56,725 nucleotides of DNA from Nitrososphaeria archaeon. Lineage in GTDB: Archaea; Thermoproteota; Nitrososphaeria; JACIWG01. A program made the position numbers and the translations under genes. Within the stretch, counting starts at the first letter, position 1. Each line of letters begins with the position of its first letter. Below, one piece after another: positions 25,301 through 33,820 of the stretch. Location of the stretch: positions 1-56,725 of the forward strand of contig JAOAKB010000009.1 in NCBI GenBank assembly GCA_026413865.1. The letters are read 5' to 3'. A model generated the notes under the pieces. That model ran no database searches. It had not been told where the DNA came from and saw only the letters and a list, made by a program, of their open reading frames with translations.

Positions 25301-26008
25301 ATGGAAATTGTTGAAAATTTTGATGAAGCCGGAAGATTTACGGGAAAACTTTTTTCAAAGATTGGAAATCTGATAATTTTAATAATTTTAAGTATTATTC
25401 CTATTGTCAATTTTATTATTGTAGGATACTTGGGAAGAATAATAAAAGAGGGAAGAAAAATTGGTGAACCACCAATAGTATCAGATTATGGTAAATTGTT
25501 TTTTGAAGGATTAAAGATTATTGTTGCTATAATAGTTTACGCACTTATTCCAATCATTTTGCTTATGATATCTCTTCTAATGTTTGTACCATTAGGGTCT
25601 TGGGGAATGGGGCAAATATTTTCTCCAGGAATATTACTGCAGGGGGCTTTAATCGTTCCAGTAACTTTAGCGATTATCTTATTGTTTGCTTTTCTAATAT
25701 TCGGTGTTATCGCAATAGGAAACATGATAAGAACAAATAATTTTATGAAAATTTTTGCATTCAGTGAAAATTGGAATATTATAAATAGAATTGGTTTTTT
25801 CAAGTATATTGTTTGGCTTGTACTAGTATTTGTTATTTCATTAATAGGTGCTGCAATAAGTGGAGCTTTCTGGATTATAGGAGCAATAGTTGACCTTATT
25901 ATTGGAGTTTTTGTAGCAAGATCGTTAGGAAGCATTTTAGATGAAGTAATTGGTACTGTTGAGGGAGGACAGCCGGAAAAAGTTCTTCCGCCACCACCAC
26001 CATTTTAA
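25301..26008 (+). CDS. DUF4013-like integral membrane protein
   Basis: The 235-residue protein has about five or six hydrophobic helices. It includes the family-like GYLGRIIKEGRKIGEPPIVS then DYGKLFFEGLKIIVAIIVYA, and it ends in a proline run PPPPPF. The function of DUF4013 proteins is unknown. It converges on the sugar nucleotidyltransferase gene with a three-base gap. The ATG at 25301 is close to the predicted transcription start. Confidence 0.65.
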   Translation: MEIVENFDEAGRFTGKLFSKIGNLIILIILSIIPIVNFIIVGYLGRIIKEGRKIGEPPIVSDYGKLFFEGLKIIVAIIVYALIPIILLMISLLMFVPLGSWGMGQIFSPGILLQGALIVPVTLAIILLFAFLIFGVIAIGNMIRTNNFMKIFAFSENWNIINRIGFFKYIVWLVLVFVISLIGAAISGAFWIIGAIVDLIIGVFVARSLGSILDEVIGTVEGGQPEKVLPPPPPF

Positions 26009-26011
26009 AAA

Positions 26012-27010
26012 CTATTCATCTTCTATATAATCGTCAGGATAGGGTGTTGAGTATGAAAGTATTTTTAATGTTTCTAGTGCAATTATCTTATGCTTCTTTT
26101 TTGGGAAAACACGTATGACATCATCTTTTGAAAGTTTTATCTTTTCATTTTCAATATAAAGATACCCTTCTCCTGAGAGTATATGTAGTGTTTCATCCCT
26201 TTTTTCATGATGGTGCATTGGTAGAAACGAGTCCTTCATTATATAATACTGTACTGTAAGATAGTTTTCTGTTTCAGCTATTATTTTTTCATACCCCCAT
26301 GGCTTGTCAATTCTGTTAACAAATTCTTTTCTTACGAATTCAAGATCTTTTTGGGAGTCTATAGATTGCCAGAAGGTATCTTCTTCCATGTAATAGTTTA
26401 AGAGACCCTTTTTAGCCAAATAGGGGAAGACCGTTTTTTCAACATCTCCTTCTTCGTATGCAAAAAAATATTCTTTGAACCTTGCATCAATAAAATATAT
26501 GCCAGCATTTATGTAATATGGTAAGGTTGGTTTTTCTTTAAAGCCAATTATTTTGCCATTAGCAAGCTCAACTATACCATATGGTGAAACAAGCTTTGTA
26601 ACAGCTATTGTGACCGCATTCTCCAATGATTGATTTATCAAAAGTTTAAGGTTCAAATCTGTGACAATGTCACCATTCATAACAAGGTAGTATTTTGAGT
26701 CCGACATTTTGAGAAGATTGTTAATTGCAAAAAGTGTGCCTCTAGGTCTATCTTCTACATAATATTCTATTTCAACACCTTTCCAGTATGTGCCATATCT
26801 TTCTCTTATCTTTTCATACAAATATCCTGCTAGAAGATAAACTTTAGATATACCAGAATACTTCATTTGAAAAAGTTGGCGATCTAGAATTGTATAATTT
26901 TCCTTTATTTCTATTAAAGATTTTGGTATGGAGTCTGTTATGGGCCTTAATCTTTTTCCCATTCCACCACAGAGTATACCGCCTACTACATTTTTAGACA
27001 GGATGGTCAC
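26012..27010 (-). CDS. Sugar-phosphate nucleotidyltransferase fused to a cupin domain
   Basis: The 332-residue protein has an N-terminal nucleotidyltransferase (GGILCGGMGKRLRPITDSIP then KSLIEIK, VMNGDIVTDLN, INAGIYFID), up to about residue 225. A C-terminal cupin follows, with PWGYEKI at about 232 and MHHHEKRDETLHILSGEG supplying histidine/glutamate metal ligands. The two-part order recalls bifunctional mannose-1-phosphate guanylyltransferase/phosphomannose isomerase, but it is shorter. Substrate is not fixed; GDP-mannose or a related nucleotide sugar is likely. Confidence 0.82.
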   Translation of the reverse strand: MTILSKNVVGGILCGGMGKRLRPITDSIPKSLIEIKENYTILDRQLFQMKYSGISKVYLLAGYLYEKIRERYGTYWKGVEIEYYVEDRPRGTLFAINNLLKMSDSKYYLVMNGDIVTDLNLKLLINQSLENAVTIAVTKLVSPYGIVELANGKIIGFKEKPTLPYYINAGIYFIDARFKEYFFAYEEGDVEKTVFPYLAKKGLLNYYMEEDTFWQSIDSQKDLEFVRKEFVNRIDKPWGYEKIIAETENYLTVQYYIMKDSFLPMHHHEKRDETLHILSGEGYLYIENEKIKLSKDDVIRVFPKKKHKIIALETLKILSYSTPYPDDYIEDE

Positions 27011-27015
27011 CCTAT

Positions 27016-28251
27016 CTATTTTTCTAAGAGCTCATTTACAGCATTATGTATTCGAATAACACCTTCTTCTATAGCTTCAAAGCTTGAAGCAAATGAAAAT
27101 CGAATATATTTTGACCCAGCTTTATCAGGAAAGCATGAACCTGGAAGTGTTATAACCTTATATTTTTCTATTAGATATTCCACAAATTCTTCAGTTGAAA
27201 TCTTTGATTGTTCCAAAAATCTTGAGATATTTGGGAACATATAAAAAGCACCTTTACTTGGCCAGACTTCAAAACCTGGAACTTTTGAGAGAAGTTTTGC
27301 CATCAAATCCCTACGTTTTTGGAAAAGGTGAACCATATCCTTAACATGATCCCATGAACTTGTTAATGCCGTAACAGCGGCTTTTTGAGCAAAACTCGTT
27401 GGACAAGAATATATGTTCACAGCATATCTTGTAAGTTTTTGAACCAATTCTTCCTTTGCGACAAGATAGCCGAGCCGCCATCCAGTCATTGAAAAGGTTT
27501 TACTAAATCCATTGATGTAAAGCACATAATCTCTCCAATCAACTTCTGATAATATACCTTTAAACTTTAGATTATCATAAATAAAGTTGTCATATATTTC
27601 ATCAGCTAATACTATAATCTTGTTTTCTTTTGCAATTTCATAAAGTTTTACAATTTCTTCTTCTGGAAAAAGTGCGCCAGTCGGATTATGAGGATTATTT
27701 AAAATTATCATTTTCGTTTTATTTGTGATGGATGATTCTATCTTTTCTGTATCCAAAGCAAAACCTTTTTCTGAACCTAACCATTTTAATGGTACAAAAA
27801 CAGGTTTACCACCCATAAACCGAGTAACCTCTGAATAGGCTGGGAATGATGGTTCAGGTACAATAACTTCATCTCCTGGACCAATATACGAAGAAATTGC
27901 TAAAAATATTGCACCTTTTGCACCGGGTGTCACAATAATCTCTGTAGGTTTAACATCAGCCGAATATCTTGAGTTCAGATAGTTCGAAATTGCTTCTCTA
28001 AGTTCATATATTCCAGCTGTTTCAGTATATCCTGTAAGCCTCTTATCTAAAGCATCTTTACCAGCTTCTACGATATTTGGGAAAGTAGGTATATCTGGTT
28101 GTCCTACACCAAATGAAATGACTTTGAAACCTTTCTTAGCCAACTCGTTTGCTTTAGCAACATACACAAATGCAGCTTCCCCTAAGAGTTCAGGAATTAT
28201 TGGCTTAAAATTGTCTGTTGGCGAGCTCAAATTATTACACCACGTCCGCAA
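27016..28251 (-). CDS. Class I PLP-dependent aminotransferase (aspartate/aromatic type)
   Basis: This is a fold-type I aminotransferase: SFGVGQPDIPTFPNI, TPGAKGAIFLAISSY, NNPHNPTGALF, LADEIYDNFIY, the PLP lysine in INGFSKTFSMTGWRLGYLVA, and IRFSFASS with the substrate arginine. The first codons have no ATG. A TTG seven codons in (28230) gives a more usual N-terminus, so the start is uncertain. Substrate specificity (aspartate, alanine, aromatic) cannot be read. Confidence 0.9.
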   Translation of the reverse strand: MRTWCNNLSSPTDNFKPIIPELLGEAAFVYVAKANELAKKGFKVISFGVGQPDIPTFPNIVEAGKDALDKRLTGYTETAGIYELREAISNYLNSRYSADVKPTEIIVTPGAKGAIFLAISSYIGPGDEVIVPEPSFPAYSEVTRFMGGKPVFVPLKWLGSEKGFALDTEKIESSITNKTKMIILNNPHNPTGALFPEEEIVKLYEIAKENKIIVLADEIYDNFIYDNLKFKGILSEVDWRDYVLYINGFSKTFSMTGWRLGYLVAKEELVQKLTRYAVNIYSCPTSFAQKAAVTALTSSWDHVKDMVHLFQKRRDLMAKLLSKVPGFEVWPSKGAFYMFPNISRFLEQSKISTEEFVEYLIEKYKVITLPGSCFPDKAGSKYIRFSFASSFEAIEEGVIRIHNAVNELLEK

Positions 28252-28287
28252 TAAACTTTGAAACTAATAAATTTTTATAATTATATT

Positions 28288-29235
28288 TTATTTTAAAACG
28301 TACATTTTTGCCAAATTTAATACAAGTGCTACGGCTTCTTCTATGGACCTTCCAAAAACATAGGTTATTGGCTCAAGACCGAATCCACCTTCATCAAAAA
28401 CTACTTGTGGAATGGTGCCAGATTTTAAAATAGCACGTCTTATACAATTAATTATATCATCCTCATTATATACAATTTCATGCTCAGTTTTTGTAAAGGA
28501 AATTTTTAGCTCAGAAACGATGCGAGCAAGTTTTTTATCATACTTTATGTTAATAACAACATTTACTGACGGGTCAATTTTTTTAACTTCTAAAAGAAGT
28601 TTTGTCAAATGACTTACTATTCCAAATTCTGGAGGCATAAGAGCTTTGGCTCTATTTTTAACTTTTACAATTCTACCAGGTATAGTCGCAATATCTTCGA
28701 AAGAGTTACATGCATAACATGAAGCGGCTATATTAACATATACTTCAGGAATTATTGATGCAAAGTATGGTGATTCCTCAATTTCTTTAACAGCCCTTTC
28801 TAAGGATTTTAAAAGATCCTCTTTTTCGCTACTTAATTCTAATTTATTATGCTGTGAAAAAAGTTCAATACATATATTGCAGTTATTGAGTAATGGAAAC
28901 TTTTGCTTATGAACATAACAGATTCTACCACTTTTTAATATGTCTCTTAATATTAGATTAAAAGTTTTTATCGCTAAAGTTGGGGCAGAAAAAATATCAT
29001 TTACTATCGTCTGAATATAGCTTTCTAGTACTTCACTATCAAACCCAAATTGTTCAAGTTTACCTTTCCAGTAGTTCACATCATTATCTAAATAATGGCT
29101 TATCAAAGGTTGAGTTTTTCCAAGAATAGTTGAAATATGTGTTTGACTGTATCCTTTTTCTTTAAGTTTATGTGCTACTAGCGCCCTTAATGGAGGCAAT
29201 AGTTCTTCAGTCACAACTTCACAGAAAGTGAACAT
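28288..29235 (-). CDS. thiR: HTH-ThiN (ThiR-like) transcriptional regulator
   Basis: The 315-residue protein has an N-terminal helix-turn-helix (ALVAHKLKEKGYSQTHISTI then LGKTQPLISHYL, about 19-50). A cysteine-containing middle (CYVHKQKFPLLNNCNIC) follows. The C-terminal ThiN domain runs from about 140 and contains VKNRAKALMPPEFGIVSHLT and VVFDEGGFGLEPITYVFGRS. In several archaea HTH-ThiN proteins repress thiamine biosynthesis and uptake genes, with the ThiN domain sensing a thiamine phosphate. A bifunctional thiamine-phosphate synthase is the alternative. A 22-bp palindrome precedes its start. Confidence 0.8.
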   Translation of the reverse strand: MFTFCEVVTEELLPPLRALVAHKLKEKGYSQTHISTILGKTQPLISHYLDNDVNYWKGKLEQFGFDSEVLESYIQTIVNDIFSAPTLAIKTFNLILRDILKSGRICYVHKQKFPLLNNCNICIELFSQHNKLELSSEKEDLLKSLERAVKEIEESPYFASIIPEVYVNIAASCYACNSFEDIATIPGRIVKVKNRAKALMPPEFGIVSHLTKLLLEVKKIDPSVNVVINIKYDKKLARIVSELKISFTKTEHEIVYNEDDIINCIRRAILKSGTIPQVVFDEGGFGLEPITYVFGRSIEEAVALVLNLAKMYVLK

Positions 29236-29256
29236 ACTATCATTTAGGAAAAAAGA

Positions 29257-29278
29257 GTTATTAAAAAAGTTTAATAAC
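29257..29278. promoter_or_regulatory. 22-bp palindrome between the ThiR-like and NikR-like genes, putative operator
   Basis: Perfect 9-bp arms gttattaaa and tttaataac flank a four-base spacer. It begins 22 bases upstream of the ThiR-like start, where that gene's TATA box should be, and lies about 42 bases before the NikR-like TTG. Either divergent regulator could bind it. Confidence 0.55.
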
Positions 29279-29319
29279 TATAGAGAAGTTTATATGAAAG
29301 AAAAGGAGATGTACCTCTT

Positions 29320-29712
29320 TTGAAAGTGGAAAGAATAAGTGTGACAATTCCAAAAGATGTTCTAAATGCATTAGAAAACATAATGAAAGAAAAAGGTATA
29401 AGGAAGAGGTCTAATGCAATAACAAAGGCCGTAGAATTGTTCATAGAAGAAAACAAAATGCTTTCAAGAAAAGAAGAAGAATGCGTAGGTACAATAAGTT
29501 ATATCTTTGAACATAAAAGGGAACTCTTAGATAAACTCTTAGACCTACAACATACCTATTCAAATGAAATAATTTCAACTTTACATGTACATTTGGATAT
29601 TGAAAGATGCTTCGAAACCTTGGTTGTAAAAGGAAAAATAGAAAAAATTAGAGAACTAATAAATGAACTAATGAACATGAAATTGAAAAATATTGGTTAT
29701 AAAATTGTCTAA
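29320..29712 (+). CDS. nikR: NikR-like ribbon-helix-helix metal-responsive regulator
   Basis: The 130-residue protein has an N-terminal ribbon-helix-helix (VERISVTIPKDVLNALENIM) and a C-terminal ACT-like metal domain. The four nickel ligands of E. coli NikR (H76, H87, H89, C95) are matched in register by H78, H89, H91 and C97 in LQHTYSNEIISTLHVHLDIE followed by RCFE. It therefore probably senses Ni(II) or a similar ion. The start is TTG at 29320 with aggaga upstream. Eleven bases separate it from the radical SAM gene, implying one transcript. Confidence 0.86.
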   Translation: MKVERISVTIPKDVLNALENIMKEKGIRKRSNAITKAVELFIEENKMLSRKEEECVGTISYIFEHKRELLDKLLDLQHTYSNEIISTLHVHLDIERCFETLVVKGKIEKIRELINELMNMKLKNIGYKIV

Positions 29713-29723
29713 CCGTAGTAATA

Positions 29724-30788
29724 ATGCTCTACATAATTTATACAACAGGTAAATGTAATCTTCAGTGTAGATATTGTGGAGGAAGTTTTAGCAAGAAAAA
29801 GATGCCATGGGAAATAAAATATAAGTTTGATGATTTAAAAAAACTCTTGCAAAAGGATAAAGAATGTTATATCTGCTTTTACGGTGGAGAACCACTTCTA
29901 AATTCAAGTTATATAAAAAAGGTAGTTAAAGAAATACCTGCAAAAAAATTTGTTTTACAAACTAATGGCCTTTTGATAAATGATACAGAATTTGAGCTTT
30001 TAAATAAATTTGATGCAATTCTATTGTCTATTGATGGTATCAAAGAAATAACTGACATGTATCGTGGAAATGGAGTTTATGATAAAATTTTAGATAATGC
30101 AAGATTGTTAAGAAAGAAGGGTTTTAAAGGAGACCTTATTGCACGCATGACTTTAACAGAGGAAGGAAATGTATACAGAGACGTTCTACACCTACTTTCA
30201 ACAGGATTATTTGAACACGTGCACTGGCAGCTTAATGTAGTATGGAGTGAAAGATGGAAAAATTTTGAAAGATGGATGAAAGATAACTATTTACCAAATC
30301 TTGGGAGACTTCTTAATTTCTGGCTCAAAAGCATGCAAGAAAAAAAGATTTGGGGAATTGCACCATTTCAAGGGATACTTAAAAGAAACTTATATGGTGG
30401 AACTATGCCACCATGTGGTTCAGGTATAGATTCTGTTACAATAACAACTGATGGAAGAATATTAGCATGCCCGATCGCTGTTGAGGAAAAATGGGCAGTA
30501 TTAGCTGAAGATTTAGAGAGTTTTAGAAAACCGGAACACACATTAATAGGAGAACCATGCAAATCTTGTATTGTTTCAAGAGAATGTGGTGGAAGATGCT
30601 TGTATGCTTATATGGAAAAACTTTGGGGCGAAAAAGGCTTTAAAGAAATATGCAAGCTAAATATTTGGTTAATAAAGAAAATTAGAAGAATGAAACCAAA
30701 AATTATTGAAATGACAACAATTGGTAAACTACAATTAAATGATTTAATATACCCAAAGTACAATAACTCGATTGAGATAATACCATAG
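29724..30788 (+). CDS. Radical SAM/SPASM protein, AF0577-like putative peptide-modifying family
   Basis: The 354-residue enzyme has the radical SAM cluster motif CNLQCRYC (C11, C15, C18), the YGGEPLL motif near residue 53, and a SPASM-type C-terminus with C231, C249, C279, C282, C288, C292 and C310 for auxiliary iron-sulfur clusters. The opening MLYIIYTTGKCNLQCRYC resembles the archaeal AF0577 group proposed to modify peptides. No precursor peptide is visible next to it. It directly follows the NikR-like gene, so the substrate or product may be linked to nickel. Confidence 0.82.
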   Translation: MLYIIYTTGKCNLQCRYCGGSFSKKKMPWEIKYKFDDLKKLLQKDKECYICFYGGEPLLNSSYIKKVVKEIPAKKFVLQTNGLLINDTEFELLNKFDAILLSIDGIKEITDMYRGNGVYDKILDNARLLRKKGFKGDLIARMTLTEEGNVYRDVLHLLSTGLFEHVHWQLNVVWSERWKNFERWMKDNYLPNLGRLLNFWLKSMQEKKIWGIAPFQGILKRNLYGGTMPPCGSGIDSVTITTDGRILACPIAVEEKWAVLAEDLESFRKPEHTLIGEPCKSCIVSRECGGRCLYAYMEKLWGEKGFKEICKLNIWLIKKIRRMKPKIIEMTTIGKLQLNDLIYPKYNNSIEIIP

Positions 30789-30803
30789 AAGAAAACGTTA
30801 AAG

Positions 30804-30903
30804 CGCCGGGAGGGGGATTTGAACCCCCAAGACTCTTTCGAGTCAATGGCTTTCAGTCTAAACGGCTCCAGGCCATCGCCCTACCAGGCTAGGCGATCCC
30901 GGC
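30804..30903 (-). tRNA. tRNA-Ser (anticodon GGA) with a 14-nt intron
   Basis: The acceptor stem GCCGGGA/TCCCGGC is perfect and the discriminator base is G, typical of serine. A long variable arm (GACTC-GAAA-GAGTC) makes it class II. The anticodon stem ATGGC/GCCAT encloses CTGGAG, an intron at 30852-30865, then the last loop base, so the intron sits at the canonical 37/38 site. The T arm GGGGG-TTCAAAT-CCCCC is normal. CCA is not encoded. Confidence 0.93.
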
Positions 30904-30947
30904 CCGTACAAGTTCTTATTATTGTGGATTTCCTAAAAAACCTGTCT

Positions 30948-31961
30948 TTATAAATTTTTTATTAATTTATAAAGGAAACAGCCTATTTCATTTGTTTTTT
31001 TATTTCCTCCTATATCTGGTGTTTTATACCCCATTTTGAGAGCATTTACTACACTAGATTCAAGTGTAGAAGCAGCTTCTTTAAGTCTTTGATCATTTTT
31101 TCTTTCACCTAACCATTCCATTAGCATTTTAAATGAGAGAATCATGGCATAGGGATTTGCTATATTCTTTCCTGCTATATCTGGAGCTGCACCATGTATT
31201 GGTTCAAATAAGGCTTTTTCTTCTCCTAGGTTAGCAGAGGGACCTATACCTAAACTCCCAGCTATCTGTGCTGCTTCATCACTTAATATGTCACCGAACA
31301 TGTTTGTCGTTAAAATTACATCAAATCTTTCAGGAGACCTTATTAATAGTGCTGATGCAGCATCCACATACATTTCATTTACCTTCACATGATATTTTGA
31401 AAGTTCTTCTTTTGCAACCTTTGAAAAAAGGCCGCAAGTCTTTCTTAAAACATTAGATTTGTGTATAATAGTAACTAGACCGGACCTTTTATTTGCTATT
31501 TCTCCAGCCACCCTTGCAATTCTTCTAGTCGCATAATCTGAGATCACCCTTAAAGCAATAGCCATATTATCAAACTCGAATTCAAGCCCTTTATACAAGT
31601 CTTCAGAATTTTCTCTAACAATAACAACATCTATATTCCTAATACATTCGATTGTGGGAAAGTTTTTTATAGGTCTTATGTTTGCATACAAGTCGAATAG
31701 TTGCCTTAGCTTAACTGTTACATCCATAGAGGTTTCTCCAACTGGACCTTTTATTGCAGCATCAGCACTTCTAAAGCCTTCAATCGTTTCAGAAGGTAAA
31801 GCTATTCCTATTTTACTAAGACAGTAGTCACCAGCCTCATAAAAAACTATATTAAAATTTAGATTATACTTTGATTCTAAAGCTTCGATAACATGTAATG
31901 CGGCGTCAGAAATTTCTGGACCAATGCCATCACCTTTAATCCAAGCAATTTTATAAACCAT
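30948..31961 (-). CDS. leuB: 3-isopropylmalate dehydrogenase-like decarboxylating dehydrogenase
   Basis: The 337-residue enzyme belongs to the isocitrate/isopropylmalate dehydrogenase superfamily: IKGDGIGPEI, VRENSEDLYKGLEFEF, TTNMFGDILSDEAAQIAGSL and EPIHGAAPDIAGKNIANP. The substrate helix VGETSMDVTVKLRQLFDLYA then NIRP resembles Sulfolobus-type isopropylmalate dehydrogenases more than NADP isocitrate enzymes. Homoisocitrate or NAD-isocitrate activity remains possible. No other leucine genes are in view. Confidence 0.82.
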   Translation of the reverse strand: MVYKIAWIKGDGIGPEISDAALHVIEALESKYNLNFNIVFYEAGDYCLSKIGIALPSETIEGFRSADAAIKGPVGETSMDVTVKLRQLFDLYANIRPIKNFPTIECIRNIDVVIVRENSEDLYKGLEFEFDNMAIALRVISDYATRRIARVAGEIANKRSGLVTIIHKSNVLRKTCGLFSKVAKEELSKYHVKVNEMYVDAASALLIRSPERFDVILTTNMFGDILSDEAAQIAGSLGIGPSANLGEEKALFEPIHGAAPDIAGKNIANPYAMILSFKMLMEWLGERKNDQRLKEAASTLESSVVNALKMGYKTPDIGGNKKTNEIGCFLYKLIKNL

Positions 31962-31988
31962 TTTTATTCGAAATAGGCTACAATAAGA

Positions 31989-31998
31989 GTATATAAAT
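31989..31998 (-). promoter_or_regulatory. TATA box of the isopropylmalate dehydrogenase-like gene
   Basis: Minus-strand atttatatac is centred about 33 nt before the ATG at 31961, predicting a leader of about seven bases. Confidence 0.45.
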
Positions 31999-32003
31999 TC
32001 TTT

Positions 32004-32213
32004 TTATTTCGAACATTTAGATACTAATTCTATTAATTTCTCTACGTTTTCTTTATGTGAACTTTTACGACGTCTATCTATTGGAATGTTAAGTTTATTT
32101 GCAATAGAAATTGACAATCCAGCATCTTCGATTTCTTTTAAAGAGAAACCTCGACCTTCTCTTGGCTTGTTGTATATTGGTGAAAATACAATAGGTCTTA
32201 TCTTTTGTTTCAA
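32004..32213 (-). CDS. rpl13e: 50S ribosomal protein L13e (eL13)
   Basis: The 69-residue protein matches the short archaeal L13e of TACK lineages: [40 protein letters not shown]. The start is TTG at 32213 after ggtggt. It lies just downstream of Cbf5, at the end of the spc-like superoperon. L13e is absent from most Euryarchaeota, which helps place the organism. Confidence 0.88.
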   Translation of the reverse strand: MKQKIRPIVFSPIYNKPREGRGFSLKEIEDAGLSISIANKLNIPIDRRRKSSHKENVEKLIELVSKCSK

Positions 32214-32273
32214 ATTGGACCACCAAAAAGGGGAGAGTAAAAATTGTTAAAAAATTTTAAAATATTATAAAGG

Positions 32274-33254
32274 CTATTTCCACATTTTAGGATATGTATC
32301 CTTTGGCATTATCACTCTTTCAACCTTTACAGCAAGGCCTTTTGAAAGTTCTTCTATTTCCTCTGAAGATAATAAGGCCTTACCTAATGCTACAAGCTCG
32401 CCTTTTAAAGATAATATTAACACAAGATCGTCTTTAACTATATCAGATGATAGTTTAGCTATCCCAGGTACTGCAACTTGTGCGCCATGACATACAGCAT
32501 CCACAGCAGAATCTTTAATGTAAACTTTTTTGAAAGGTGTTAAAACATTTTCTATCGGTTGTACAAGTTTACGGAGCAAACTTTCATCATTTTCATTTTT
32601 CCATTTGTACACTGCAGCTGAAAGGTCATGCAACCTAACTAAGCCCTGTTCTTCATCCAAATTAAAGACCCTTGTTCGTCTGAGCTCAACCATTGTAGCA
32701 CCCACTCCTAAAACTTCCCCTATATCGTAAACTAGTTTTCGGATGTAGGTACCAGCTTCACAATTAACTTTAACTACTAGAAGACGACCAAATTTTTCTA
32801 ATAAGCTTATTTGAAAGATTTTTTTTGTCCTACTAACTCTTTTAACACTAGACCTTTGAGGGGGACGTTGATATATTGTTCCAGTGAATTCTTTAAAAAC
32901 ATCTAATACCTTTTGTTCTTGTACATCATTATGTAATCTTACTACTGTTACATATTCTTTGGGACCAAGTAGAAAAAGTCCTAAGGCCTTTGTAGCATAG
33001 CCTAATGCAATGGGAAGAACTCCGGAGACAGGGGGGTCTAAGGTGCCACTGTGCCCAGCTTTATCAAGCTGTAACATTTTTCGAACCCAAGCCACTACTT
33101 CATGACTGGATGGTCCTCTGGGCTTATCTAATGGTATAAAACCGTAGTTTAGATGAATACTAATTGGCCTTTTATATGGAAAAAAACCATAGTTAGGATC
33201 CGTTACTTCATCAGATAATATTATGTATTCGCAATCTCTAACTTCATCTAACAT
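32274..33254 (-). CDS. cbf5: H/ACA RNP pseudouridine synthase Cbf5
   Basis: The 326-residue protein has the TruB-type catalytic motif HSGTLDPPVSGVLPIALGYA with its aspartate, LDKPRGPSSHEVVAWVRK and GTYIRKLVYDIGEVLG. A C-terminal PUA domain (about 245-315) recognises guide RNA. It is the catalytic subunit for guide-directed rRNA pseudouridylation. It overlaps the cytidylate kinase gene by 7 bases. Confidence 0.95.
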   Translation of the reverse strand: MLDEVRDCEYIILSDEVTDPNYGFFPYKRPISIHLNYGFIPLDKPRGPSSHEVVAWVRKMLQLDKAGHSGTLDPPVSGVLPIALGYATKALGLFLLGPKEYVTVVRLHNDVQEQKVLDVFKEFTGTIYQRPPQRSSVKRVSRTKKIFQISLLEKFGRLLVVKVNCEAGTYIRKLVYDIGEVLGVGATMVELRRTRVFNLDEEQGLVRLHDLSAAVYKWKNENDESLLRKLVQPIENVLTPFKKVYIKDSAVDAVCHGAQVAVPGIAKLSSDIVKDDLVLILSLKGELVALGKALLSSEEIEELSKGLAVKVERVIMPKDTYPKMWK

Positions 33255-33820
33255 TCTTGAGCACCAAAAGTGTTCTTTAGCCTAAGTTGTATATATGATT
33301 TGAGTATTATAAAGACATCATCTTCACTAAGGTCTTCTGTGGACAGAATAAGGTGGCACACATCCTTTACATCAGAAATAGATAGACCATAATATTTTTT
33401 GAAACGGGATATTTCACTTGCTTCTCTGGCAACTGTTTCTTTATAGGCGTCCATAAAAGATTTTTTATCCCTTTTAGCTATCCGTTCAAATCTAATATTA
33501 TCTGGTGCTGTAAGAAAGATTTTAATTAAGGCAAGGTCTTTAAGAAACCAAGCACAAAGCATTGAATCAATAACAACATTACCTTTCTTACCTTCTTCCA
33601 CCATTCGGCCATCAATGAGTTTATCAATTTCATCTGAGACTTCAGCATTTTTGGAAAGTTCTATAAGCGATAAATTTTTTTCCCTAGCCAGACTTCTAAA
33701 GATAGCGCCACCAGAAACATGCCTAAGCCCAAATTCTTCTGCAATACGCCTAGCTTGAGCTGTTTTTCCAACTCCATGAAGACCACTAATGGCTATAACT
33801 ATATTCTTTCTCTCAGTCAA
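33248..33820 (-). CDS. cmk: Cytidylate kinase
   Basis: The 190-residue P-loop kinase has IAISGLHGVGKTAQARRIAE, the archaeal RHVSGGAIFRSLA motif that binds CMP, IDSMLCAWFL and the lid region FERIAKRDKKS. It phosphorylates CMP/dCMP. It overlaps the DUF106 gene upstream by 8 bases and Cbf5 downstream. Confidence 0.92.
   Translation of the reverse strand: MTERKNIVIAISGLHGVGKTAQARRIAEEFGLRHVSGGAIFRSLAREKNLSLIELSKNAEVSDEIDKLIDGRMVEEGKKGNVVIDSMLCAWFLKDLALIKIFLTAPDNIRFERIAKRDKKSFMDAYKETVAREASEISRFKKYYGLSISDVKDVCHLILSTEDLSEDDVFIILKSYIQLRLKNTFGAQEC

Noticed and set aside
30804-30903. Reading the intron-containing tRNA as tRNA-Leu (TAG), since TTTAG occurs in the loop
   Set aside because: That triplet lies inside the intron. 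The discriminator G and the CTGGAG loop start match serine tRNAs, and the intron position then becomes canonical.
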